A DNA stretch of 64,000 nucleotides from Micromonospora narathiwatensis (GTDB taxonomy: Bacteria > Actinomycetota > Actinomycetes > Mycobacteriales > Micromonosporaceae): NCBI RefSeq assembly GCF_900089605.1, contig NZ_LT594324.1, positions 1,550,001 through 1,614,000 of the forward strand, in the 5' to 3' direction. Under the pieces are notes generated by a model that was not told the DNA's origin, did no database searches, and saw nothing but the letters and a program-made list of their open reading frames with translations. Numbering within the stretch: the stretch's first letter is position 1; each line of letters opens with the position of its first letter. The position numbers and the translations under genes were made by a program. Below, piece by piece: positions 56,644 through 64,000 of this stretch.

Positions 56644-56973
56644 CGCGCAGCCCCCATCGTGATCCGCCGACGGCTGACGGGCCCCGCCGAGGGGAGGCCG
56701 CGAATGCCGTCGAGAACAGCGTCCGGGCAGGTCGGAGCCGGGACGCGGCGACAGGTGCCAGGGTCGGCGACCGCACCGCCGCCGGCATCGAGCCTAGGCA
56801 CCTGAGGTCCGGTGCGGACAGAGCCGAACGGCGTACGCCGGCACCCCGAAGACATTCGATCATGTCGATCAGGTTGATTGACGCTCGTCACCGTCGGCGG
56901 TTAGTTTCCGGACCATCGTCCGGGCGGGGCCGTCGAGCGGACCGTGTCCGGGGCTGCCAACCATGGAGGTTCA
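56644..56973. other. Divergent promoter region, ligase 3 / SGNH esterase
   Basis: 330 bp. A less GC-rich stretch at 56850-56900 carries a direct repeat TCGATCA-TG-TCGATCA (56856-56871) and AGGTTGATTGACG. No other structure was seen. Confidence 0.5.
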
Positions 56974-58284
56974 ATGTCGACCCCGAAACGATGGCATGTC
57001 ATAGCTTCCGCCGCGGTGCTGCTGATCGCCGGCGCCCCGGCGGTCACCGCGAGCGCCGGCCCGGCCGAGACCGAGAGCGCCCCGAACGGGCGTACGGAAT
57101 GGGCGGCGAGCTGGGCCGCCGCGGTGACCCGCGGGAACACCGTCGGCCTGACCAACACCGGCCTGAACAACCAGAGCATCCGGATGACCGTGCACACCTC
57201 GGTGGGCGGCGACCGCGTCCGGGTCCGGCTGACCAACCTGTACGGCGAGCAGGCCGTGAAGGTCGGGCACGCCACCATCGCCCGCCCCAACACCGCCACC
57301 GTCGACGACCGGTCCGACATCGACCCGGCGACCCTGCGTGAGCTGACCTTCAACGGCTCCTCCTCGGCCACCATCAACCGTGGGGCCGAGCTGCTCAGCG
57401 ACCCGCTGGGCTTCCGGGTCCGCGAGCAGGAGGAGCTGATCGTCACCCTGTACTTCCCGGTGCTGACCGGCCCGGTCACCTTCCACGGCCAGTCCCGGGC
57501 CACCAACTTCATCGGCGCCACCGACCTCACCACCGCGGCGGGCGGCGCCGGCTTCACCATCAAGCCGGACTGCTGCTGGATGTTCCTGTCCGGGATCGAC
57601 GTGGAACGCCGGCTCAGCCCCGGTGCGGTGGTGGTCTTCGGCGACTCGATCGCCGACGGCAACGGCAGCACGGTCAACGCCAACAAGCGCTGGCCGGACC
57701 TGCTCGCCGACCGGCTCATCGACTCCCGCCCCGAGGTACGCACCCCGGGCGTGCTGAACATGAGCCTGGCCGGCAACCGGCTCAACCACGAGGGACCGGA
57801 GCCCGGCGCGGGCGACTTCCCCGGCTACTACGAGCTGGGCCCGAACGCCCTGGCCCGGCTCAACGAGGACGTCTTCCCGCAGACGGGGGTGCGGACCGTC
57901 ATCACCCACCTGGGCATCAACGACATCTGGATGAACGGCGACAGCGCGGAGAGCGTCATCGCCTCGCTGCGGCAGATCAACCAGCAGCTCCAGGCCCGTG
58001 GACTCACCAGCCTGGTCAGCACCCTCACGCCGTACGAGGGCAACGGCGGCCCCGGGGTGTGGACGCCGGAGAAGGAGGCCATCCGGCAGGCGGTGAACAC
58101 CTGGCTGCGCGGCCAGGGCGTGCGGGAGTTCGACGGATTGATCGACTTCGACAAGGTGCTGCGCGACCCCGGGCAGCCCAGCCGGCTGCTGCCGGCGTAC
58201 GACTCGGGTGACCACATCCACCCGAACGACGCCGGCAACCAGGCGATGGCGAACGCCGTACCGCTGCGACTGCTCGATCTGTGA
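56974..58284 (+). CDS. Secreted SGNH/GDSL esterase with jelly-roll domain
   Basis: A protein of 436 residues with a signal peptide (HVIASAAVLLIAGAPAVTAS). An N-terminal beta-rich domain (NQSIRMTVHTSVGGDRVRVR) precedes the SGNH core: VVFGDSIADGNGS (block I Ser), LAGNRLNHEG, ITHLGINDIWMNGD (block III Asn) and SGDHIHPNDAG (block V Asp and His). Related enzymes are extracellular esterases or lipases. ATG 56974 has GGAGG upstream. It may be unrelated to the cluster or may act on the exported product. Confidence 0.85.
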   Translation: MSTPKRWHVIASAAVLLIAGAPAVTASAGPAETESAPNGRTEWAASWAAAVTRGNTVGLTNTGLNNQSIRMTVHTSVGGDRVRVRLTNLYGEQAVKVGHATIARPNTATVDDRSDIDPATLRELTFNGSSSATINRGAELLSDPLGFRVREQEELIVTLYFPVLTGPVTFHGQSRATNFIGATDLTTAAGGAGFTIKPDCCWMFLSGIDVERRLSPGAVVVFGDSIADGNGSTVNANKRWPDLLADRLIDSRPEVRTPGVLNMSLAGNRLNHEGPEPGAGDFPGYYELGPNALARLNEDVFPQTGVRTVITHLGINDIWMNGDSAESVIASLRQINQQLQARGLTSLVSTLTPYEGNGGPGVWTPEKEAIRQAVNTWLRGQGVREFDGLIDFDKVLRDPGQPSRLLPAYDSGDHIHPNDAGNQAMANAVPLRLLDL

Positions 58285-58347
58285 CACCCGGTGGGGGCGG
58301 CGTGGGGTCTCCACGCCGCCCCCACCGCCGATCCTGGGGAGGAACGA

Positions 58348-59574
58348 GTGGACGTCGACCAGATCCTGACCGGCCTGTACAGCGAGCAGGGCCGGCAGGA
58401 CCCCTATCCGTGGTACGCGGCCCTGCACGAGCACGGGCCGATCAGCGCTGTCCCGACCCGCGCGGAACACAGCACCATCACCGCCGTGGCCGGCGGCTAC
58501 GACCTGGTCGACCAGGTGCTGCGCGACCCCGGTTGGTACAAGGGCGCCCCGCCCGGCTGGCAGGACCAGGAGATCCTGCGCACCTTCCTGTCCTCGATGA
58601 TGTTCATCAACCCGCCCGACCACACCCGGATGCGGGGGGTCTTCGCGAAGACGTTCACCCCGCGCCGGCTGGGCGCGCTGGAGCCGGTGATCGTCCGGGT
58701 CGTCGAGGAGCGGCTGGACCGGATGGCCGAGGCCGGTGCGGACGGCGGCGAGGTGGACTTCGTCGCCGACTTCGCGTACCCGGTCCCGGCGCTGGTGATG
58801 GCCGAGTTCATCGGGCTGCCGGAGGCGGACCTGGCCTGGTACCGCCAGCGGGTCGACTGGATCGACGAGTACATGGACGTCTCCGGCAAGACCCCGGAAC
58901 GGCTGGCCCGGGCCAACCAGGCCGCCGACGAGCTGCGCGACTACTACCGGGACCTGATCGCCCACCGGCGCCGGCAGCCAGGCGAGGACCTGATCAGCGG
59001 CCTGGTCGAGGTGCTGGACGCCGGTGGCGTGGAGCTGACCGAGGAGGAGCTGATCAGCAACCTCATCGTGCTGTTCAACGCCAGCTTCGTCACCACCGTC
59101 TACATGTTCAGCAACGGGCTGCCGCTGCTGCTGGCCCACCCCGACGTGGTCGCCGCGCTGCCCGGCGACGACGCCCTCGCGCGGGGCTGCGTGGACGAGA
59201 TCCTGCGGATGGAGAGCCCGGTGCACTTCCTGGCCCGCTCCGCGCCGCACGACACCGAGCTGGGCGGGGTGCCGGTCGGGCGGGACGAGAACGTGCTGCT
59301 GCTGATCGCCGCCGCCAACCGGGACCCGGCCCGCTTTCCCGACCCGGACCGGTTCGACCCCCACCGGGACGGCCCGCCCTCGCTCGCCTTCGGCGTGGGG
59401 CTGCACTTCTGCCTCGGATCGGCCGTGTCGAGGCTGGAGGGACGGCTCGCGCTGCCCCGGCTCTTCGCCCGGTTCCCCCGGCTGTCGGTCACCCGGACCC
59501 CGAGCTACAGCGGGAGCCTGTTCCTGCGCGGCATCGACAAGCTCTTCGTCACCATCGGCGGCGGGGGACACTGA
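58348..59574 (+). CDS. Cytochrome P450
   Basis: A protein of 408 residues. The heme-binding loop is SLAFGVGLHFCLGSAVSRLE (Cys355), the ExxR motif is in DEILRMES (about residue 284) and the PERF-like region is DRFDPHRDGP. The I helix reads LIVLFNASFVTTVYMFSNGL; the usual AGxE/D-T-T is replaced by ASFVTT, so the acidic residue for O2 activation is Val. P450s of such clusters hydroxylate or cross-couple aromatic rings. GTG 58348 has GGGGAGG upstream. It leads the operon P450, hydrolase, hmo, hpgT. Confidence 0.9.
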   Translation: MDVDQILTGLYSEQGRQDPYPWYAALHEHGPISAVPTRAEHSTITAVAGGYDLVDQVLRDPGWYKGAPPGWQDQEILRTFLSSMMFINPPDHTRMRGVFAKTFTPRRLGALEPVIVRVVEERLDRMAEAGADGGEVDFVADFAYPVPALVMAEFIGLPEADLAWYRQRVDWIDEYMDVSGKTPERLARANQAADELRDYYRDLIAHRRRQPGEDLISGLVEVLDAGGVELTEEELISNLIVLFNASFVTTVYMFSNGLPLLLAHPDVVAALPGDDALARGCVDEILRMESPVHFLARSAPHDTELGGVPVGRDENVLLLIAAANRDPARFPDPDRFDPHRDGPPSLAFGVGLHFCLGSAVSRLEGRLALPRLFARFPRLSVTRTPSYSGSLFLRGIDKLFVTIGGGGH

Positions 59575-60557
59575 TGGCGCTCGACCCGCAGGTGCTCGCG
59601 TACCAGGCGGCGCGGGCGGCCGCCGGCACCGCGCCGCTCTACACCCAGACCCTGGCCGAGGCCCGCGCCGCCGACCTCGCCGCGATCCGCGCCGGCGCCG
59701 GCGCGGTCGAGCCGGTCCACGAGGTACGCGACACGCACGTCCCCGGCCCGGGCGGGCCGCTGCCGGTGCGCGTCCACCGGCCGGCCGGCGACGGCCCGCT
59801 GCCCACCCTGGTCTACTTCTTCGGTGGCGGCTGGACCCTCGGCAGCGTGGACACCGCCGACGGGATCTGCCGCCGGCTGGCCAACGCCACGCCCTGCCAG
59901 ACGGTGACCGTCGGCTACCGGCTGGCCCCCGAGCACCGCTTCCCGGCGGCCGTGGACGACTGTCACGCCGCGCTGCGCTGGCTGGCCGATCACGCCGACG
60001 AGTTCGGCCTCGACCCGGACCGGCTCGCCGTCGGCGGGGACAGCGCCGGCGGCAACCTGGCCGCGGCGGTGACCCTGCTGGCCCGCGCCGACGGCGGCCC
60101 CCGGCTCGCCGGCCAGTTGCTGGTCTACCCGAACACCGACCAGCGGCCCGGCTCCGGGCCGGCCGACGACGAGGACCCGCTGCTGTTCAACCGGCACTCC
60201 GTGGCGTGGTACCGGCGGCACTACCTGGTCGACCCCGCCGACGCGGCCCACCCGCTGGCCTCGCCGCTGCTCGCCGAGGACCTGTCCGGGCTGCCCCCGG
60301 CGCTGGTGATCACCGCCGAGCACGATCCGCTGCGCGACGAGGGGGAGCGGTACGCGGCGCGGCTGCGGGAGGCCGGCGTGCCAACCGAGGCGACCCGGTA
60401 CGACGGGATGATCCACGGTTTCTTCGCCATGCCGGGGGTGTTCGACGCGGGCCGGCGGGCGCAGGAGCAGGCGGCGGCCTTCCTGCGCGCGCGGTTCGGC
60501 CTGGACCCGGTCGGGCCGCCTGTCGAAACGGTGGCGGGTGGGCCGGAGCATGGCTGA
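59574..60557 (+). CDS. HSL-family alpha/beta hydrolase
   Basis: A protein of 327 residues. The hormone-sensitive-lipase pattern is clear: VYFFGGGWTLGSVDTADG (usually HGGG, here FGGG), GDSAGGNLAAAVTL with nucleophile Ser157, ALVITAEHDPLRDEG and DGMIHGFFAMPG with the catalytic Asp and His. It could release or lactonise a thioester or ester intermediate. The start shares a base with the P450 stop, and its 3' end overlaps hmo by 8 bp. Confidence 0.85.
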   Translation: MALDPQVLAYQAARAAAGTAPLYTQTLAEARAADLAAIRAGAGAVEPVHEVRDTHVPGPGGPLPVRVHRPAGDGPLPTLVYFFGGGWTLGSVDTADGICRRLANATPCQTVTVGYRLAPEHRFPAAVDDCHAALRWLADHADEFGLDPDRLAVGGDSAGGNLAAAVTLLARADGGPRLAGQLLVYPNTDQRPGSGPADDEDPLLFNRHSVAWYRRHYLVDPADAAHPLASPLLAEDLSGLPPALVITAEHDPLRDEGERYAARLREAGVPTEATRYDGMIHGFFAMPGVFDAGRRAQEQAAAFLRARFGLDPVGPPVETVAGGPEHG

Positions 60558-61755
60558 GCCGCTGCTGACCGGGGACGTCCCGTCCGAGGACGGTCCCGCC
60601 GCCCGCCGCCCGCCCGGCCCCGGTCACCCGTCCGGCCTTGGCCGGCCGGAGAACGCCGACGCCGCCGGGGGGCTCGCGCCGCCGGCCAGCCTGGCCGACT
60701 TCGCCGAGCGGGCCCGGGCCGTGCTGCCCGCCGACGTGTGGGACTTCGTGAACGGCGGCAGCGGCACCGAGACCACCCTCGCGGCGAACCGGGCCGCCCT
60801 GGACCGGGTGGCGGTGCTGCCCCGGGTGCTGACCGGGGTGGACCGCCCGCGTACCGAGGCCGTGCTGCCCGGCGGGACGTACGCCCTGCCGGTGGCGGTC
60901 GCGCCGATGGCGTACCAGAGGTTGCTGCATCCGGGCGGGGAGCGGGCCCTGGCCGCCGCCGCCCGGGCGGCCGGGGTGCCCTACGCGGCGAGCACGCTGT
61001 CCAGCACGCCGATCGAGGGGATCGCCGCGGCCGGCGGCACGGTCTGGTTCCAGCTCTACTGGCTGCGCGAGCGGGCCCTGGTGGCGGACCTGCTGGACCG
61101 GGCGCACGCCGCCGGCTGCGCCGCGGTGATGGTCACCGTCGACGTGCCGGTGCTCGGCCGGCGGCTGCGCGACGTCCGCAACGGCTTCGCCCTGCCGGCG
61201 CACGTCACCGCGGCGAACCTGCCCCGGGGCCGCGACGACCTGGCCCACCAGGGCACGCCCGGGGTGTCCGCCGTCGCCGCGCACACCGACGCCGTCTTCG
61301 CGCCGGCGCTGAGCTGGGCCGACCTGGCCTGGCTGCGTGCGCGTACGCCGCTGCCGCTGCTGGTCAAGGGCGTCCTCGACCCGCGCGACGCGGTCCGCGC
61401 GGCGGAGACCGGGGCGGACGCGGTGGTGGTCTCCAACCACGGCGGCCGGCAGCTCGACGGGGCACCGGCCACCGCCGCCGTGCTGCCGGAGGTGGTCGCG
61501 GCGGTGGGCGAGCGCTGCGCGGTCCTGCTGGACAGCGGCGTGCGCAGCGGCACCGACGTGCTGCGCGCCCTCGCGCTCGGCGCGGCCGGCGTGCTGGTCG
61601 GCCGGCCGCTGCTGTGGGCGCTGGCGGCCGGCGGCCGGGCCGGTGCCGAGGCGGCCCTGGCGCTGCTCGCCGCCGAGCTGCGCGACGCGCTCACCCTGAC
61701 CGGCTGCGCCGACCCGGCGGCGGCGCGGCACCTGAGCACCCGGATCGGAGGTTGA
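60550..61755 (+). CDS. hmo: 4-hydroxymandelate oxidase (FMN-dependent)
   Basis: A protein of 401 residues of the FMN-dependent alpha-hydroxyacid dehydrogenase family, after an N-terminal extension of about 40 Pro/Gly-rich residues. Motifs: DVWDFVNGGSGTETTLAANR, VAPMAYQRLLHPGGE, WFQLYWLRER and VVVSNHGGRQLDGAPATAAV with catalytic His297, then GVRSGTDVLRALALGAAGVL. In vancomycin-type clusters Hmo oxidises 4-hydroxymandelate to 4-hydroxybenzoylformate; hmaS and hpgT in this window supply the steps before and after. Confidence 0.88.
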   Translation: MAEPLLTGDVPSEDGPAARRPPGPGHPSGLGRPENADAAGGLAPPASLADFAERARAVLPADVWDFVNGGSGTETTLAANRAALDRVAVLPRVLTGVDRPRTEAVLPGGTYALPVAVAPMAYQRLLHPGGERALAAAARAAGVPYAASTLSSTPIEGIAAAGGTVWFQLYWLRERALVADLLDRAHAAGCAAVMVTVDVPVLGRRLRDVRNGFALPAHVTAANLPRGRDDLAHQGTPGVSAVAAHTDAVFAPALSWADLAWLRARTPLPLLVKGVLDPRDAVRAAETGADAVVVSNHGGRQLDGAPATAAVLPEVVAAVGERCAVLLDSGVRSGTDVLRALALGAAGVLVGRPLLWALAAGGRAGAEAALALLAAELRDALTLTGCADPAAARHLSTRIGG

Positions 61756-61756
61756 C

Positions 61757-63070
61757 GTGGAGCCGGTTGACCTGACGGTCGGCAGCCTGCACGCCGCCGT
61801 CGACGACCCTGCGCTGAACTCGATGAACTTCCTCAACGAGGTGGCGCAGCACTACCCGGACGCGGTGTCGCTCGCCGCCGGCCGGCCGTACGAGGAGTTC
61901 TTCGACGCCGCCGTGCTGCCCCGGCACCTGGACACCTTCCGCCGGCACCTGGCCGACGACCTCGGGCTGAGCCCCGCCCAGGTCGACCGGACGCTGCTCC
62001 AGTACGGCCGGACCAAGGGCATCGTGCACCACCTGATCGCCCGCAACCTCGCGGTGGACGAGCAGATCACCGTCGACCCGGAGACGATTGTGGTGACCGT
62101 CGGCTGCCAGGAGGCCATGTTCCTGGTGCTGCGGGCGCTGCGGGCCGGGCCGCAGGACGTGCTGCTCGCGGTCGCCCCCACGTACGTCGGGCTGACCGGC
62201 GCGGCCCGCCTGGTCGACCTGCCGGTGCGCCCGGTGACCGGCGGGCCGGACGGGATCGACCTGGCCGACCTGCGCGAGCAGGCACGCCGGGCGCGGGCCG
62301 AGGGGCTGCGCCCGCGCGCCTGCTACGTGATGCCGGACTTCGCCAACCCCTCGGGGGTCAGCATGGACCTGGCCCAGCGGCGGCGGCTGCTCGACCTCGC
62401 CGTCGACGAGGAGCTGCTGCTGATCGAGGACAATCCGTACGGGCTCTTCCCGGCCACCGACGCCGGGCGGCTGCCCACGCTCAAGGCGCTCGACATCCGG
62501 CGTCGGGTGGTCTATCTCGGCTCGTTCGCCAAGACCGTGTTGCCCGGTGCCCGGGTCGGATACGTGGTCGCCGACCAGCGGGTGGCCGGCTCCGACGGGA
62601 CCGTCGGCCCGCTCGCCGACCAGCTCGCCAAGATCAAGAGCATGGTCACCGTGAACACCTCGCCGATCGCCCAGGCGGTGATCGGCGGGGCGCTGCTGGC
62701 CCACGACTGCTCACTGGTCGCGGCGAACGTCCGGGAGCGGGCCGTGTACGCCCGCAACCTGCGGCACATGGTCGACGGGCTGGCCCGGCGCTTCCCGGCC
62801 GGCGGCCCGGTGCGGTGGAACGTGCCGGCCGGTGGCTTCTTCGTGGTGGTGACCGTGCCGTTCGGGGTGGACGACGCGCTGCTGCACCGCTCGGCCCGCG
62901 AGTACGGCGTGCTGTGGACCCCGATGGCTCACTTCTACGACGACGGCGTGCCGGTGAACGCGCTGCGGCTGTCGGTCAGCGCGGTCACCCCGGAGCAGAT
63001 CGACCTGGGGCTGGACCGGCTCGCGGCGCTGGTCACCGACGAGTTGGCGGCGCTGTCCACCCCGGCCTGA
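61757..63070 (+). CDS. hpgT: 4-hydroxyphenylglycine aminotransferase (HpgT-like)
   Basis: A protein of 437 residues, a PLP fold type I aminotransferase of the MocR/AAT-like group. It opens with NSMNFLNEVAQHYPDAVSLA then GRPYEEFFD, a pattern characteristic of HpgT. PLP-binding Lys259 lies in YLGSFAKTVLPGARVGY. Known HpgT moves the amino group of tyrosine to 4-hydroxybenzoylformate to give L-4-hydroxyphenylglycine and regenerates 4-hydroxyphenylpyruvate for HmaS. GTG 61757 has GGAGG 5 bp upstream. It is the last gene of the cluster. Confidence 0.9.
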   Translation: MEPVDLTVGSLHAAVDDPALNSMNFLNEVAQHYPDAVSLAAGRPYEEFFDAAVLPRHLDTFRRHLADDLGLSPAQVDRTLLQYGRTKGIVHHLIARNLAVDEQITVDPETIVVTVGCQEAMFLVLRALRAGPQDVLLAVAPTYVGLTGAARLVDLPVRPVTGGPDGIDLADLREQARRARAEGLRPRACYVMPDFANPSGVSMDLAQRRRLLDLAVDEELLLIEDNPYGLFPATDAGRLPTLKALDIRRRVVYLGSFAKTVLPGARVGYVVADQRVAGSDGTVGPLADQLAKIKSMVTVNTSPIAQAVIGGALLAHDCSLVAANVRERAVYARNLRHMVDGLARRFPAGGPVRWNVPAGGFFVVVTVPFGVDDALLHRSAREYGVLWTPMAHFYDDGVPVNALRLSVSAVTPEQIDLGLDRLAALVTDELAALSTPA

Positions 63071-63126
63071 CGCCGCAGGGTCGCCGGTTCGACACCCCCT
63101 GTGCTTCCGGCCGTCGGTCGACCGTA

Positions 63127-63132
63127 GATAAT
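63127..63132 (+). promoter_or_regulatory. Putative -10 box for a leaderless mRNA
   Basis: GATAAT, close to the TATAAT consensus, lies 6 bp before the ATG of the small gene at 63139. There is no ribosome-binding site. Confidence 0.45.
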
Positions 63133-63138
63133 GGACCG

Positions 63139-63390
63139 ATGGTTGCCTGGCAGTACGCGTTGCTGGTCCGTCGCTATCAGGGGCAGGGCCGCAATTTCAC
63201 CGTGACGTTCGTCTGGTACGGCCCGGACGGGACGCGCACCGACGTGACTCCGTACGGCGACACGGCGATCGCGCACCTCAACCGGGTCGGCCGGGAGGGC
63301 TGGGAGCTGGTCAACGCCGCCGAGGACGTGAACAACGTGCAGGGCAGCACCGAGGTGCACCGCTACTACCTCAAGCGCCCGCTGCGCTGA
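63139..63390 (+). CDS. Small DUF4177-like protein
   Basis: A protein of 83 residues: MVAWQYALLVRRYQGQGRNF, then HLNRVGREGWELVNAAEDVN. The order of short beta strands and the GREGWELV motif resemble DUF4177. It is soluble and not linked to the cluster. It appears leaderless. Confidence 0.65.
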   Translation: MVAWQYALLVRRYQGQGRNFTVTFVWYGPDGTRTDVTPYGDTAIAHLNRVGREGWELVNAAEDVNNVQGSTEVHRYYLKRPLR

Positions 63391-63444
63391 CCACACCGCG
63401 GACCGGGGAGGCGACGCGGTCGGTCTCCCCGGTCGCGGCGATGA

Positions 63445-63642
63445 CTAGCCCAGGCGATCGTCCTTCACGGCGGACACGAAACCGATCCAGGCCGTCGGCC
63501 CGAAGGCGAGCGCCGGCCCACCCGGGTCCTTGCTGTCCCGGACGCCGACCACCTCGGCCAGGTTGTCCGCGACCTCCACACAGTTGCCCTGGGCGCCGCT
63601 GCGGCTGCTCTTTCGCCAGGTGGCACGACTCAGGTCACGCAT
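63445..63642 (-). CDS. DUF397 domain protein
   Basis: A protein of 65 residues: RDLSRATWRKSSRSGAQGNC, VEVADNLAEVVGVRDSKDPG and TAWIGFVSAVKDDRLG. DUF397 proteins are small and usually follow an XRE/DUF5753 regulator in actinomycetes, acting as its partner. Here the upstream regulator is only a remnant, so this may be an orphan. Confidence 0.85.
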   Translation of the reverse strand: MRDLSRATWRKSSRSGAQGNCVEVADNLAEVVGVRDSKDPGGPALAFGPTAWIGFVSAVKDDRLG

Positions 63643-63645
63643 GAA

Positions 63646-63768
63646 CCCTCTCCTTGATCTCCAGCACGAGCTTCCGAGATCGTCCTCGGGAAGCGGCTTG
63701 GCCACGAGGGCGTTCCACGCTTCTCCATCCGCCCGCACCTCTTCGACCTGATCGAGCTACCGGGGTCC
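63646..63768 (-). pseudogene. Remnant of an XRE/DUF5753 regulator C-terminus
   Basis: On the minus strand, directly before the DUF397 gene, one frame reads LDQVEEVRADGEAWNALVAK then PLPEDD. A second frame continues SRKLVLEIKERVHA, which together match the C-terminal end of DUF5753 regulators with one frameshift. A TAG directly precedes it and no HTH is found upstream, so the gene is decayed. Confidence 0.5.
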
Positions 63769-63933
63769 GGAGTCCCCTGCGGAGGACGAGAAATGCGTCA
63801 GGAACGCTTCGTCGCGACTGCCTCACGCAGAGTGTTGCATGCGGCACCCGTGTCGGTGAATCGTCCGAGGTGGACGGCGGCGCGGCGATGAGGTGGAAGT
63901 GGTTCCCGCGACCCGAGCGGGAACGAGAGTCGC
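63769..63933. other. Non-coding remainder at right edge
   Basis: 165 bp with no gene I can support, between the regulator remnant and a palindromic repeat. Confidence 0.4.
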
Positions 63934-63989
63934 TGATCAAGAAGTTCGCGTCCGGGAATCCTCGGCGGCGGACGCAAACTTCTTGATCA
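63934..63989. repeat. Palindromic interspersed-type repeat
   Basis: Arms of 21 bp (63934-63954 and 63969-63989; TGATCAAGAAGTTCGCGTC with one mismatch) and a 14-nt spacer. From memory, TTGATCAAGA-type palindromes with GCGTC are frequent intergenic repeats in Micromonosporaceae; it could also serve as a terminator. Confidence 0.65.
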
Positions 63990-64000
63990 ACGCGGGCGGG

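Noticed and set aside
56971..59571. Minus-strand open frame of 866 residues across the esterase and P450 genes
   Set aside because: Antisense shadow of two genes with intact catalytic motifs.

Overview
The window is very GC-rich, with dense GTG/ATG genes, many 4-bp start/stop overlaps and typical actinobacterial families (DUF397, LppM-type lipoprotein, large LuxR-type ATPase regulators, SARP). It is most likely a chromosomal segment of a Micromonosporaceae-like actinomycete; the genus is inferred from style, not proven.

Region 1 (1-4.4 kb, minus strand): the end of a contractile-injection/phage-tail-like locus (tube, sheath, Pvc16/DUF4255-like protein, an HExxH membrane protein, a small membrane protein), then an LppM-like lipoprotein gene with a perfect Crp-type palindrome just upstream. 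Region 2 (4.5-27.3 kb): a broken aminoglycoside phosphotransferase, secreted isoamylase, NUDIX hydrolase, FUSC-like membrane protein, esterase, a divergent LacI regulator/MFS pair with a LacI-type operator, an MBL hydrolase, two overlapping crcB fluoride channels, paaK-paaI, a glycosyltransferase, a dienelactone hydrolase, a cyclase-domain/AAA protein divergent from a LuxR-type ATPase regulator, a DUF5995 protein and an APC permease. This is ordinary chromosome with a few regulatory signals worth noting.

Region 3 (about 28.8-63.1 kb) is the centre of interest: a large, apparently undescribed biosynthetic gene cluster. A SARP activator sits between two divergent TcmI-like cyclase genes. Rightward from it run a complete acetyl-CoA carboxylase (accDA fusion, accB, accC), an ACP fused to an aromatase/cyclase, a cupin cyclase, KS-alpha and a chain-length factor (CLF) that lacks the usual Gln. 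A second carrier-protein assembly follows: an AMP ligase, an antisense PPTase, two small ACPs, a ketosynthase with His->Asn, a degenerate KS fragment, a second AMP ligase and a canonical KS. Next comes 4-hydroxymandelate synthase with a tailoring cassette (PhyH oxygenase, DUF3050 heme-oxygenase-like protein, E1-alpha/E1-beta pair, ATP-grasp ligase). After two non-biosynthetic genes there is a leftward AMP ligase-MFS exporter pair, a secreted SGNH esterase, and an operon of P450, alpha/beta hydrolase, 4-hydroxymandelate oxidase and 4-hydroxyphenylglycine aminotransferase.

Working model (inference): HmaS, Hmo and HpgT make 4-hydroxyphenylglycine, or stop at 4-hydroxybenzoylformate for the E1 pair. 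Stand-alone ligases and ACPs load the aryl or aminoacyl unit without any NRPS module. Discrete ketosynthases extend it, and the KS-alpha/CLF system with several cyclases makes an aromatic polyketide, possibly joined by the ATP-grasp enzyme. No ketoreductase, NRPS condensation domain, tRNA, rRNA or CRISPR array was seen. The right edge holds a DUF397 gene, a degraded regulator remnant and a palindromic repeat.
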